The notes: generated from the sequence alone by a model not told the origin. Numbered from the stretch's first letter, positions 1 through 6,883 are shown. The stretch is DNA of 11,048 nucleotides from an uncultured Clostridia bacterium (GCA_937907975.1 CALEQS010000248.1:1-11048), one strand, 5' to 3'. Numbers and translations: made by a program.

Positions 1-347
1 CCGAGGATCCCTCCGCTTACACCACTGAGGAGATCTCTGCTGCGCTGAACGGCATGGAGATCGACGAGGCCGACGACGTTGAGGTCGCCGCCGCCAAGGC
101 CGCCGAGGGCAGCGTGGATGCCGCCACCATCTACTATTCCGATTATTATAACCACAAGGACGAGCTGACCATCCTGGCTCAGGATGACGGCACCCTGACC
201 GGCAACATCATCTATCCTGTCTGCCAGGTCGCCAACCCTGAGGCCACCGAGGCCGAGAGCGCCGCCACTCAGGATCTGCTGGCCTTCCTGCAGACCGACT
301 ACTGCCTGCAGGCTTTTGAGGAGTACTGCTTCATCGTCAATAAGTAA
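1..347 (+). CDS. modA: Molybdate ABC transporter substrate-binding protein ModA, C-terminal part (5' truncated by window edge)
   Basis: The reading frame is open from the left edge (first full codon at base 3) to TAA at 345-347, giving 114 visible residues of what should be a protein of about 250-280 residues. ModA is the extracytoplasmic lipoprotein that binds molybdate (or tungstate) and delivers it to ModB. The visible part has the features of the family's C-terminal lobe: a GSVDAATIYYSDYY segment corresponding to the usual GxVDAGIVYxSDA motif, an IIYPVCQV segment matching the 'YP' strand, and a terminal AFLQTDYCLQAFEEYCF helix. The internal ATG at 54 is not the start, because coding continues upstream. 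It lies 23 bases before modB and 5' of modC, which supports the assignment. The anion-binding residues lie mostly in the missing part, so sulfate or tungstate specificity cannot be excluded from sequence alone. Confidence 0.88.
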   Translation, partial: EDPSAYTTEEISAALNGMEIDEADDVEVAAAKAAEGSVDAATIYYSDYYNHKDELTILAQDDGTLTGNIIYPVCQVANPEATEAESAATQDLLAFLQTDYCLQAFEEYCFIVNK

Positions 348-370
348 TCTGATCGGGAAGGGGGAGCGAC

Positions 371-1075
371 ATGAAATCGATTTGGGATATGGTGCTCAGC
401 TTTGACTGGAGCCCATTCTGGATCTCGCTCAAGACCGGCGTGGTCGCCACGGTGATCTGCTTCTTCCTTGGCCTGTTCGCCGCCCGTAAGGTGCTGCGGC
501 TGGGGCCGAAGGCCCGGGCCGCAGTGGACGGCGTGCTGACACTGCCCATGGTCATGGCCCCTACGGTGGCCGGTTTCTTCCTGCTGCTGCTGTTTTCTCT
601 GCGCCGCCCGGTGGGTGCCTTTCTCTATGAGCAGATGGGCATCAAGGTGGTGCAGACCTGGCTGGGCTGCATCATCGCCGCGTCGGTGATCGCCTTCCCG
701 CTGATGTACCGCAATGCCCGGGCCGCTTTTGAGCAGATCGATCCGGAGCTGGTCTACGCAGCCCGGACGCTTGGTATGTCAGAGATGAAGATCTTCTGGC
801 GGGTCATTCTGCCGGCAGCGGGCCCCGGCGTGGCTTCCGGCACCGTACTTACCTTTGCCCGTGCACTGGGTGAATATGGCGCCACATCCATGCTGGCGGG
901 AAATATCGCGGGGAAGACCGGCACGATTTCCCAGAAGATCGCCAACGTGATCAAGGACGGCGACTATGCCACCGCCGGCGTCTGGGTGGTCATCATGCTG
1001 ATCATCGCCCTGGCGATCATCGTTGTCATCAATATGGTTTCCGATGGCAAGGGCCGCAAGCAGAATCGGTGGTGA
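371..1075 (+). CDS. modB: Molybdate ABC transporter permease ModB
   Basis: This 234-residue inner-membrane permease has the usual ModB length. It forms the translocation pore for molybdate together with ModC. Hydrophobic segments are seen at about residues 19-39, 55-76, 97-115, 148-165 and 203-223. The cytoplasmic EAA loop that contacts the ATPase is clear at residues 126-148 (ELVYAARTLGMS... ending in ILP). The ALGEYGATSMLAGNIAGKT stretch at 165-183 is diagnostic of the molybdate/tungstate/sulfate permease group. The start ATG is preceded by a purine-rich GGGAAGGGGGAG ribosome binding site. The stop is 9 bases from modC, so the two are certainly cotranscribed. Substrate is assigned from the family resemblance; a tungstate-specific (TupB-type) or sulfate (CysT-type) role is less likely because of the close match to ModB motifs. 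Confidence 0.93.
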   Translation: MKSIWDMVLSFDWSPFWISLKTGVVATVICFFLGLFAARKVLRLGPKARAAVDGVLTLPMVMAPTVAGFFLLLLFSLRRPVGAFLYEQMGIKVVQTWLGCIIAASVIAFPLMYRNARAAFEQIDPELVYAARTLGMSEMKIFWRVILPAAGPGVASGTVLTFARALGEYGATSMLAGNIAGKTGTISQKIANVIKDGDYATAGVWVVIMLIIALAIIVVINMVSDGKGRKQNRW

Positions 1076-1084
1076 GGAGCAGTC

Positions 1085-2131
1085 ATGTCAATTTATGTAA
1101 ATATCAAAAAGAAGGTCGGCTCCTTCCAGCTGGATGTCCAGTTTGAGGCAGGGCATGAGACGCTGGCTCTGCTGGGTGACTCCGGCTGCGGCAAGAGCAT
1201 GACGCTGCGCTGCATCGCCGGTGTTGTGACGCCGGACGAGGGCGTGATCCGCATCAACGGGGAAACCGTGTTCGACTCGGAGCGTAAGATCAACCTGAAG
1301 CCGCAGCAGCGCCGTGTAGGCTATCTGTTCCAAAACTACGCGCTGTTTCCCAATATGACGGTGCTTCGGAACATCATGGCGGGCATGGAGCGCAAGAAGG
1401 GCCTTTCCAAGGCCCAGCGCCGAGAGCGGGCGATGGAGTATGTCTCCCGCCTGCGGCTGGATAGGCTGGAGGATCACTATCCCAGCCAGCTCTCCGGCGG
1501 TCAGCAGCAGCGTGCCGCTCTGGCCCGCATGCTGGCTTCCCATCCCGCGCTGATCCTGCTGGATGAGCCTTTTTCGGCCCTGGATGCCACCCTTCACTGG
1601 GAAATGGAGCAGGTGGTGCGCCAGACGATCAACGGCTTTGACGGGACTGCTGTCCTTGTCACCCACAACCGGGATGAGGTCTATCGCCTGAGTGATAAGG
1701 TGGCGGTCTATCTGGATGGAAGGATCAACCGCTTCGGAGAGAAGTGGGAGATCTTTACCGATCCTGTCACTGCGACGGCTGCCCGGCTCAGCGGCTGCAA
1801 GAATCTGTCCCCGGCCCATTGGGAGGGGGACAGGATCGTGGCCGATGACTGGGGTATATCCTTTCCTGCTCAGCGGGATGACGACTGTGTCTGGCTGGGC
1901 ATCCGCGCCCATCGGTTTGAATTAGGCGATGCGCCGGGAGATTACGCCTTTGCTTATGAGTTGGTGGAGAGTATTGAAGATACCTTCTCCTACATCTACC
2001 AGATCCGCGCTAAGGATGCCCCAGCGGCGAAGCTGATGCGCTGGGAGGTGGAGAAGGCACTCCATCTGGAGGTGCCGCAGACCGGCTTTGTAAGCATACC
2101 ACCGGAGGAGCTGCTGCTTCTAAAGGCATAA
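1085..2131 (+). CDS. modC: Molybdate ABC transporter ATP-binding protein ModC
   Basis: This 348-residue ATPase powers ModAB-dependent oxyanion import. All nucleotide-binding elements are intact: Walker A GDSGCGKS (31-38), Q-loop glutamine at 83 in LFQNYALFP, signature LSGGQ (136-140), Walker B LILLDEP (156-162), D-loop SALD (164-167) and the switch histidine at 194 in THNRDE. Residues from about 232 onward (ARLSGCKN, then LGIRAHRFEL near 271-280) look like the accessory C-terminal TOBE/MOP-type domain found in ModC and CysA, but this part is diverged and I cannot show that it binds oxyanion. The AGGAG ribosome binding site overlaps the modB stop (TGAGGAG), implying translational coupling. It is the last gene of the operon; a terminator follows directly. 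Confidence 0.93.
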   Translation: MSIYVNIKKKVGSFQLDVQFEAGHETLALLGDSGCGKSMTLRCIAGVVTPDEGVIRINGETVFDSERKINLKPQQRRVGYLFQNYALFPNMTVLRNIMAGMERKKGLSKAQRRERAMEYVSRLRLDRLEDHYPSQLSGGQQQRAALARMLASHPALILLDEPFSALDATLHWEMEQVVRQTINGFDGTAVLVTHNRDEVYRLSDKVAVYLDGRINRFGEKWEIFTDPVTATAARLSGCKNLSPAHWEGDRIVADDWGISFPAQRDDDCVWLGIRAHRFELGDAPGDYAFAYELVESIEDTFSYIYQIRAKDAPAAKLMRWEVEKALHLEVPQTGFVSIPPEELLLLKA

Positions 2132-2135
2132 AAAG

Positions 2136-2171
2136 AGAGCGTGTCGAGCTGATCGACACGCTCTTCTTTTT
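2136..2171. terminator. Bidirectional intrinsic terminator between modC and the CmpB-like gene
   Basis: A perfect 12-bp stem (2136-2147 paired with 2153-2164, AGAGCGTGTCGA) with a 5-base loop is followed by TCTTTTT on the plus strand. The A-rich bases 2130-2134 give a T-run on the minus strand, so it can end both modABC and the convergent gene that stops at 2178. Confidence 0.9.
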
Positions 2172-2177
2172 GCGTGA

Positions 2178-3077
2178 TTATTTTGCTGTATGCTCCTTGA
2201 TACGCTCTGCGGCACGGCGGCGAAGATCAGCCAGCGTACCGGAGTAACGGCGGGAGGACATGGTGCGATAGTGCCGGACAAAGCGGCGGGAGTACTTGTC
2301 GGCGGCGGACAGCATCTGGCTGCGGCGCTCCTCCAGCGCGGCCAGCTTTGCTTTTGCCCGCTCGGCCTTGTTTTCCAGAGACTCCTGCAGGTCGTCCTTC
2401 TTGGCCTCCAAGCTCTGCTGGAGATTCTCTTTCTTTGTTTCGAGACTCTGGGCAAGTGCCTCCTTTTTGGCATCCAGCTGCTCCTGAAGCTCCTTTTTGC
2501 CCAGCTCCAGCTGCACCCGGGCCTCCTCGGCCTTGGCAAGTGCTTTGCTGATGAGGGCCAGGTCGCGGATGGTGATGACTGTATCAGCGATCACGGCGGC
2601 AGCCAGCACATAAGCGGTGATCTGCCGCGCCAATACCGGGAGCATCCCCAGCAGTCGGATCGTAGCCGGGTGGATCCAGTAAATTACAAAATAAGATGCC
2701 ACACCCCACCACAGGCAGTTCCCGAGGCAGATACGTCCCTTCAGATTGAAACGGCGGTGGGAGTAGTCCCAATACTTCATGTGAGTGGTGACCTCCAACA
2801 GCCAGCCTACGAAATACTCCCATGCAGACATGACGACCGTGGCCATCACATAGAAGAGAAGGGGATTGCTGGTAAACGGTGCAAAGAAGTTTACCATAAT
2901 GAGCACGCCGACGCCGTAAATGGGGCACAGCGGCAGGTGCAGAAATCCCCGGTTGATGAGATGTTTCTCCATAATGGAGCAGTAGGTAGATTCCATACAC
3001 CAGCCCAGAAAGGAATACCAGACGAAATAGAGGAACATCTGCGTCAGCGGGACGCCGAAAATAAGCGGTTCAGACAT
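2178..3077 (-). CDS. CmpB-like multi-pass membrane protein (PF06541-type, 'putative ABC-transporter type IV') with coiled-coil tail
   Basis: A 299-residue integral membrane protein of unproven function. Residues 1-170 carry about five hydrophobic segments (roughly 12-30, 52-67, 72-96, 120-136, 143-170). They contain motifs I associate with the family annotated as putative ABC-transporter type IV (CmpB): FLGWCMEST near 23-31, NRGFLHLPLCPIYGVG at 42-57, EYFVGWLLE near 87-95 and WDYSHRRFNLKGRICL at 103-118. No ATPase partner is adjacent, so the transporter label is doubtful. Residues 172-258 are highly charged and helical, containing an 11-residue repeat described separately, and should lie in the cytoplasm. 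The only in-frame ATG is used, because TGA occurs four codons upstream (12 bases before the ATG); AAAGGAG lies 15 bases before the start, a rather long spacing. It follows the DUF4364 gene by 30 bases and is probably cotranscribed. Confidence 0.8.
   Translation of the reverse strand: MSEPLIFGVPLTQMFLYFVWYSFLGWCMESTYCSIMEKHLINRGFLHLPLCPIYGVGVLIMVNFFAPFTSNPLLFYVMATVVMSAWEYFVGWLLEVTTHMKYWDYSHRRFNLKGRICLGNCLWWGVASYFVIYWIHPATIRLLGMLPVLARQITAYVLAAAVIADTVITIRDLALISKALAKAEEARVQLELGKKELQEQLDAKKEALAQSLETKKENLQQSLEAKKDDLQESLENKAERAKAKLAALEERRSQMLSAADKYSRRFVRHYRTMSSRRYSGTLADLRRRAAERIKEHTAK
2313..2510 (-). repeat. Six consecutive 11-residue (hendecad) coiled-coil repeats in the CmpB-like protein
   Basis: Residues 190-255 divide into six 11-residue units, each starting with Leu (residues 190, 201, 212, 223, 234, 245). 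The first four also have Leu at unit position 8. Typical units are LDAKKEALAQS, LETKKENLQQS and LEAKKDDLQES. The corresponding DNA has a diverged 33-base period. Units 5 and 6 are degenerate. Confidence 0.8.
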
Positions 3078-3107
3078 ATGCGGTTTTCAGTTCTCCTTTG
3101 CCTAGAA

Positions 3108-3614
3108 TCAGAGTGCTTTCAGTGTGCGAAGAAAGGCCTGCGGATTCGAACGGAAATGCTGGATAAGCTGGCGTGCGTCTTCCTGGAGGGGAAGAGAGAG
3201 TGAGAGCGTAAACAGGTTGCTGTCCACACTGTCCAGTCCAAGTGTGCCCCGCCACTGGCCGTTTTCCGTCTCCTCCAGCTCGGCGTGAATGCGTTTTGCC
3301 TCACGGGCCCGCTCATTGATCTCAGCCAGTCTCTGCTCACAGCGCAGCCGGACAGAGTAGGGAAGTTCATCCTCGGTCACAGTGCCGTTTTTGCGGCCTT
3401 TGTCGGTGATAACATAGCCGCCGTCCTGCCGCTCCACATGATCGCTCTCCACCAGCTCTGCCAGCGCGGCGGAGAGGTCGAAGTAGCTTACACCGCTGTC
3501 GCACATGGCCACATCGCCCAGCAGATCCAGCTCCAGCGGCACTTCAGCCCGGGCCAGGATAAACAGCAGCAGAAATTTGATCTCCAGCTTTCCTTGAATA
3601 AATCCACGTTCCAT
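3108..3614 (-). CDS. DUF4364 family protein (predicted winged-helix regulator)
   Basis: A 168-residue cytoplasmic protein resembling DUF4364, a Firmicutes family with an N-terminal winged-helix fold and no proven role. The visible family pattern is GFIQGKLEIKFLLLFIL at the start, YFDLSAALAELVESDHV around residues 44-60, GGYVITDKGRK in the wing region, and LPYSVRLRCEQRL in the middle. The remainder is a mixed strand/helix domain. The start is uncertain. ATG at 3614 is preferred because it begins directly at the conserved MERGFI segment, although AGAAGGAG lies 14 bases upstream. An in-frame GTG at 3629 would abut the same ribosome binding site with no spacing, so it is less likely. A good promoter lies upstream. 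The gene leads a two-gene operon with the CmpB-like membrane protein. A DNA-binding role is inferred from fold, not shown. Confidence 0.8.
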   Translation of the reverse strand: MERGFIQGKLEIKFLLLFILARAEVPLELDLLGDVAMCDSGVSYFDLSAALAELVESDHVERQDGGYVITDKGRKNGTVTEDELPYSVRLRCEQRLAEINERAREAKRIHAELEETENGQWRGTLGLDSVDSNLFTLSLSLPLQEDARQLIQHFRSNPQAFLRTLKAL

Positions 3615-3667
3615 GATCGCACATAACACTCCTTCTGGAGACCGTCAGGTCTTTCAAATGTAACTTA

Positions 3668-3696
3668 ATTATACGAAATCTTAAGGAAAAAGGCAA
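3668..3696 (-). promoter_or_regulatory. Sigma-A promoter for the DUF4364/CmpB-like operon
   Basis: Read on the minus strand, a -35 element TTGCCT (3691-3696) is separated by exactly 17 bases from a perfect -10 TATAAT (3668-3673). Transcription would start about 40-45 bases before the coding region. Confidence 0.75.
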
Positions 3697-3717
3697 GCGA
3701 AAGCGTCCCCCTTTTCC

Positions 3718-3746
3718 TTGACGCGGCACAGGGGAAAGAGTATGAT
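3718..3746 (+). promoter_or_regulatory. Sigma-A promoter for the DUF3048 lipoprotein gene
   Basis: TTGACG (3718-3723), 17-base spacer, then TATGAT (3741-3746). It fires away from the minus-strand promoter 21 bases to the left. An AGGAGG ribosome binding site at 3772-3777 precedes the ATG at 3785 by 7 bases. Confidence 0.8.
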
Positions 3747-3784
3747 AGAAAAACAGACCCCGCACAAACTTAGGAGGTAATGAG

Positions 3785-4885
3785 ATGAAAAAGTGGATCG
3801 CTCTGCTGATGGCGCTGGCCATGGTATTTGGTCTGGCTGCCTGCGGAAACAAGACCGAAGAAGTTCCTGCGGCCAGTTCTGTTGTAGAGGAGCCGGAACC
3901 TGCGCCGGCTTTGGAACCGGAACCGGAACCCGAGCCGGAGCCAGAACCCGAGCCCGCGGGCCCCACCAACCCGCTGACCGGTGAAGCCACTGAGACGGAT
4001 CTTTCCGCCAATCGTCCTCTGGCCGTTATGCTGAACACGTTGAAGAAAGCGATGCCTCAGAGCGGCTGCGGCAGCGCCGACATGCTGATCGAGATCCCGG
4101 AAGAGGGCGGTATCACCCGTGTAATGGCGGTGTTTCAGGATCCCACCGGTGTGGGCAATTTGGGAACGATCCGTTCCACCCGTGAGTACTTCGTTTTTAT
4201 GGTCATGGGTCTGGACGCCATGCTGGCCCACTGCGGTGCCAGCACCACGGCCAACGACATCCTGAGCCAGACAGGCTATGCCACGCTGGATGCCATGAGC
4301 CATGGCGATCTCTATTGGCGTGATAAGGACCGCAAGGCCCGCCTTGGCACGGAGCACAGTATGTATACCTCCACGGATAAGATCCAGGAGTATCTGGCAG
4401 GCTCTGATTTCCGCACCACCCATGAGGACGGCTTTACTTCTCCCTATACCTTTGCTGAGGACGGCACCCCTGCCGGCGGTGCCAGCGCTCAGAGCGTCAA
4501 TGTGGCTTTCTCTGGCTATAAGAGCACTGCCTTTGCCTACAACGCGGAGACAAAGAAGTATGACGTGTCTGTGAAGTACAACGGTGCCGCGGATGGCTCC
4601 GCCTATGTGGACGCCAACACCGACACGCAGGTCGCCGTGACCAATGTGGTGGTCATTCCCACCAGCCAGAGCACCAAGGAGGACGGCGTGCTTCAGGAGT
4701 TTGACCTCACCAGCGGCACCGGCTACTATGCCTGCGGCGGACAGTATGTGGAGATCAACTGGGCAAAGGGCGATATGAATGCGCCCATGACCTTTACCAA
4801 TAAGGACGGCACGCCCCTGAATCTGGGTGTGGGCTCCACCTACATCTGCATCTGCGACACCGACAGCCCTGTCGAGTTCGCGTAA
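3785..4885 (+). CDS. DUF3048 domain lipoprotein (YerB-like)
   Basis: A 366-residue secreted lipoprotein. Residues 1-20 form a lipoprotein signal peptide (MKKW, hydrophobic core, lipobox LAAC with Cys20 as lipid anchor). A Glu/Pro-rich spacer (residues 36-57) follows, then two domains resembling DUF3048. The N-terminal domain carries RPLAVMLNT (78-86), PQSGCGSADMLIEIPEEGGITR (91-112, where the EGGITR core is typical) and GTIRSTREYF (127-136). The C-terminal domain has YYACGGQYVEINW and a TPLNLGVGSTYICICDTD ending. Bacillus YerB is the best-known relative, and the family has no firmly established biochemical activity, so I assign none. It has its own promoter and a strong AGGAGG ribosome binding site, and is followed by a terminator, so it is probably monocistronic. 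The spacer likely lifts the folded domains off the membrane. Confidence 0.87.
   Translation: MKKWIALLMALAMVFGLAACGNKTEEVPAASSVVEEPEPAPALEPEPEPEPEPEPEPAGPTNPLTGEATETDLSANRPLAVMLNTLKKAMPQSGCGSADMLIEIPEEGGITRVMAVFQDPTGVGNLGTIRSTREYFVFMVMGLDAMLAHCGASTTANDILSQTGYATLDAMSHGDLYWRDKDRKARLGTEHSMYTSTDKIQEYLAGSDFRTTHEDGFTSPYTFAEDGTPAGGASAQSVNVAFSGYKSTAFAYNAETKKYDVSVKYNGAADGSAYVDANTDTQVAVTNVVVIPTSQSTKEDGVLQEFDLTSGTGYYACGGQYVEINWAKGDMNAPMTFTNKDGTPLNLGVGSTYICICDTDSPVEFA
3914..3955 (+). repeat. Glu-Pro dipeptide tandem repeat (7 EP units)
   Basis: Seven consecutive Glu-Pro codon pairs (residues 44-57 of the lipoprotein) are encoded by a 6-base repeat (GAACCG/GAGCCG/GAACCC variants). Synonymous variation partly disguises the repeat. 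It encodes an extended, acidic, rod-like spacer between lipid anchor and domain. Confidence 0.85.
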
Positions 4886-4897
4886 CTGTATCAAGTA

Positions 4898-4930
4898 AGC
4901 AGCGCCTGGCATTCCGCCGGGCGCTGCTTT
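4898..4930 (+). terminator. Intrinsic terminator of the DUF3048 lipoprotein gene
   Basis: Twelve-bp stem (4898-4909 with 4917-4928; one G-U pair) and a 7-base loop, followed by a short T run (TTTGTG). It lies 12 bases after the stop codon. The weak T-tract lowers confidence slightly. Confidence 0.7.
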
Positions 4931-5022
4931 GTGCCATGTCCATAACAGCACGTTCATTCTTTGGCACTGCATCGGTGCTGCATAGGGAGTAAAAGTCTGT
5001 ATAGCCAATCATAGTTCAGCCC

Positions 5023-5051
5023 TTGACAAAATAAAATAATTTGTGTATGTT
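5023..5051 (+). promoter_or_regulatory. Sigma-A promoter driving the ZTP riboswitch and fhs
   Basis: A perfect TTGACA (5023-5028), 17 bases, then TATGTT (5046-5051). The predicted start at about 5058 falls at the first base of riboswitch helix P1, which supports the call. Bases 4931-5022, between the previous terminator and this promoter, hold nothing I can identify. Confidence 0.78.
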
Positions 5052-5058
5052 AATAATA

Positions 5059-5127
5059 GCCATATGACTGACGGAAGTGGAACTGACCACGGGGAGTATG
5101 GCCGTTTGTGAGCCGACCGTCTGGGCA
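5059..5127 (+). promoter_or_regulatory. ZTP (pfl) riboswitch aptamer upstream of fhs
   Basis: The leader matches the pfl/ZTP aptamer layout as I know it. Outer helix P1 pairs 5059-5065 (GCCATAT) with 5096-5102 (GTATGGC). Inside it are the conserved TGACTGACGG segment and an inner hairpin GTGG (5077-5080) / CCAC (5087-5090), followed by CGGGGAG. The 3' half has the hallmark CCGTCTGGGCA (5117-5127, consensus CCGCCUGGGCA). The defining pseudoknot is perfectly complementary: GACGG (5070-5074) with CCGTC (5117-5121). This class binds ZTP/ZMP (phosphorylated AICAR), which builds up when 10-formyl-tetrahydrofolate is scarce, and it commonly precedes fhs and purine genes. Its place directly before fhs fits. 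Called by eye, not by covariance-model search. Confidence 0.9.
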
Positions 5128-5156
5128 GAGTTTTGCCGGGATGCGTCGGTCTTTTT
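5112..5156 (+). terminator. Riboswitch-controlled intrinsic terminator (expression platform of the ZTP riboswitch)
   Basis: Left arm 5112-5127 (GCCGAC CGTCTGGGCA) pairs with 5134-5150 (TGCCGGGATG C GTCGGT) around a 6-base loop, with one G-G mismatch, one bulged C and some G-U pairs; CTTTTT follows. The left arm contains the pseudoknot strand and the CTGGGCA ligand-pocket bases. Ligand-bound aptamer and terminator therefore cannot form together. This predicts that ZTP turns fhs on by antitermination, the direction known for the class. Confidence 0.85.
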
Positions 5157-5203
5157 CGTTTTCCCGGCTGTCACAACTATGACGAGAAAGGAACGATACC
5201 ATT

Positions 5204-6868
5204 ATGATGACTGATATTGAGATCGCTCAGAGCACCGAAATGTTGCCCATCCGCGCGGTTGCGGAAAAGGCCGGCATCGACGAAGAACTGCTGGAATACT
5301 ATGGAAAGGTGAAGGCCAAGATCGACATTACCCCTCTGCGCGCAAAGCCCCGCAAGGGCAAGCTGATCCTTGTCACCGCCATCAACCCCACTCCCGCCGG
5401 TGAGGGCAAGACCACCACCAGCGTCGGTCTGGCTGACGCCATGGCCAAGCTGGGCAGGAATGCCCTGCTCTGCCTGCGGGAGCCCTCCCTCGGGCCCGTA
5501 TTTGGCATAAAGGGCGGTGCGGCCGGCGGCGGCTATGCGCAGGTGGTTCCCATGGAGGACATCAACCTCCACTTCACCGGCGATTTCCACGCCATTGGCG
5601 CGGCCAATAACCTGCTGGCCGCTATGCTGGACAACCATATTCAGCAGGGGAATGCGCTGGACATCGATGTGAAGAATATCACCTGGAAGCGCTGCGTGGA
5701 TATGAATGACCGTCAGCTGCGCCACATCATTGACGGTATTGGCGGCCGGATGCAGGGCGTGCCCCGTGAGGACGGCTTTGACATCACTGTGGCCAGCGAG
5801 GTCATGGCAGTCCTGTGCCTGGCCTCCGATCTGATGGACCTGAAGGCGCGCCTGGGCCGCATTATCGTGGCCTATAACCGCAAGGGTGAGCCGGTCACAG
5901 CCCACGACCTGAAGGCAGAGGGCGCGATGGCCGCCCTGCTCAAGGACGCTATCCAGCCCAATCTGGTGCAGACGCTGGAGCACAACCCTGCCATCGTCCA
6001 CGGCGGCCCCTTTGCCAACATTGCCCACGGCTGCAACTCCGTCTCTGCCACGGACACTGCGCTGAAGCTGGCGGACTATGTGATCACCGAGGCCGGCTTT
6101 GGTGCCGATCTGGGTGCAGAGAAGTTTTTGGACATCAAGTGCCGCGCGGCGGGCATGGATCCCTCCGCAGTGGTCATCGTGGCCACAGTCAAGGCGCTGA
6201 AGTATAACGGCGGCGTGCCCAAGACTGAGCTGGGTGCCGAGAATCTGGAGGCGCTGGAGAAGGGTCTGCCCAACCTGCTCAAGCACGTCGAGAATATCAC
6301 CAGAGTGTTCGGCCTGCCCTGTGTGGTGGCCATCAACCGCTTCACCCAGGACACTGACGCAGAACTGGAGCTGATCCGTTCCAAATGCGCCGAGCTGGGT
6401 GTCAATGTGGCCATGAGCGAGGTCTGGGGCAAGGGCGGAGACGGCGGCATTGAGCTGGCCGAGGAGGTGCTCCGCCTGTGCGAGCAGCCCCATGAGTTCC
6501 ACTTCGCTTATGAGCTTAATCAGCCCATCAAGGCCAAGATCGAGGAGATCGTCCGCAAGGTCTATGGCGGTGCGGGTGTCAATTACTCCAAGGATGCGGC
6601 AAAATCCATCGCCACACTGGAGTCGCTGGGCTATGGGGACCTGCCCATCTGCATGGCCAAGACCCAGTACTCCCTGTCTGACGACGCCTCCAAGCTGGGC
6701 CGCCCCGAGGGCTTTACCATCACAGTGGATACGGTGAAGGTGTCCGCCGGTGCCGGCTTCATCGTAGTGCAGACCGGCAATATCATGACCATGCCCGGTC
6801 TGCCCAAGGTGCCCGCCGCCGAGCGCATTGATATTGACGCCGATGGTAAGATCACCGGTCTGTTCTGA
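5204..6868 (+). CDS. fhs: Formate--tetrahydrofolate ligase (10-formyl-THF synthetase)
   Basis: A 554-residue cytoplasmic enzyme, full length for the family (about 555-560). It joins formate to tetrahydrofolate with ATP, making 10-formyl-THF for purine synthesis and, in acetogens, for the methyl branch of the Wood-Ljungdahl pathway. The ATP-binding P-loop TPAGEGKTT is at residues 63-71. The family signature EPSLGPVFGIKGGAAGGG is at 93-110, followed by NLHFTGDFHAI. Later landmarks are FANIAHGCNSV, VITEAGFGADLGAEKF, MSEVWGKGGDGG and the GAGFIVVQTGNIMTMPGLPK terminus. Two adjacent ATG codons (5204 and 5207) are possible; 5204 is taken, with AAAGGA upstream. Expression is governed by the ZTP riboswitch/terminator in its leader, and a hairpin terminator follows the stop, so it is a single-gene unit. 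No other Wood-Ljungdahl gene is nearby, so acetogenesis cannot be inferred. Confidence 0.97.
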   Translation: MMTDIEIAQSTEMLPIRAVAEKAGIDEELLEYYGKVKAKIDITPLRAKPRKGKLILVTAINPTPAGEGKTTTSVGLADAMAKLGRNALLCLREPSLGPVFGIKGGAAGGGYAQVVPMEDINLHFTGDFHAIGAANNLLAAMLDNHIQQGNALDIDVKNITWKRCVDMNDRQLRHIIDGIGGRMQGVPREDGFDITVASEVMAVLCLASDLMDLKARLGRIIVAYNRKGEPVTAHDLKAEGAMAALLKDAIQPNLVQTLEHNPAIVHGGPFANIAHGCNSVSATDTALKLADYVITEAGFGADLGAEKFLDIKCRAAGMDPSAVVIVATVKALKYNGGVPKTELGAENLEALEKGLPNLLKHVENITRVFGLPCVVAINRFTQDTDAELELIRSKCAELGVNVAMSEVWGKGGDGGIELAEEVLRLCEQPHEFHFAYELNQPIKAKIEEIVRKVYGGAGVNYSKDAAKSIATLESLGYGDLPICMAKTQYSLSDDASKLGRPEGFTITVDTVKVSAGAGFIVVQTGNIMTMPGLPKVPAAERIDIDADGKITGLF

Positions 6869-6883
6869 TTCTGATCTGTTGAG

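Noticed and set aside
2190..3203. 337-codon plus-strand frame opposite the CmpB-like gene
   Set aside because: No family motif, and the opposing frame has clear membrane segments and coiled-coil repeats. It would also span two real genes.
4936..4992. Possible 18-codon peptide (ATG at 4936) between the terminator and the fhs promoter
   Set aside because: No ribosome binding site and no promoter of its own; too short to support.
3770..5008. 412-codon minus-strand frame opposite the DUF3048 lipoprotein
   Set aside because: The plus-strand frame has signal peptide, lipobox, family motifs, promoter and ribosome binding site; the minus frame has none and crosses the real terminator.
5177..6502. 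Long open frame (441 codons) on the minus strand opposite fhs
   Set aside because: Shadow of the strongly conserved fhs frame in GC-rich DNA; no ribosome binding site, composition rich in His/Gly/Gln typical of antisense frames.
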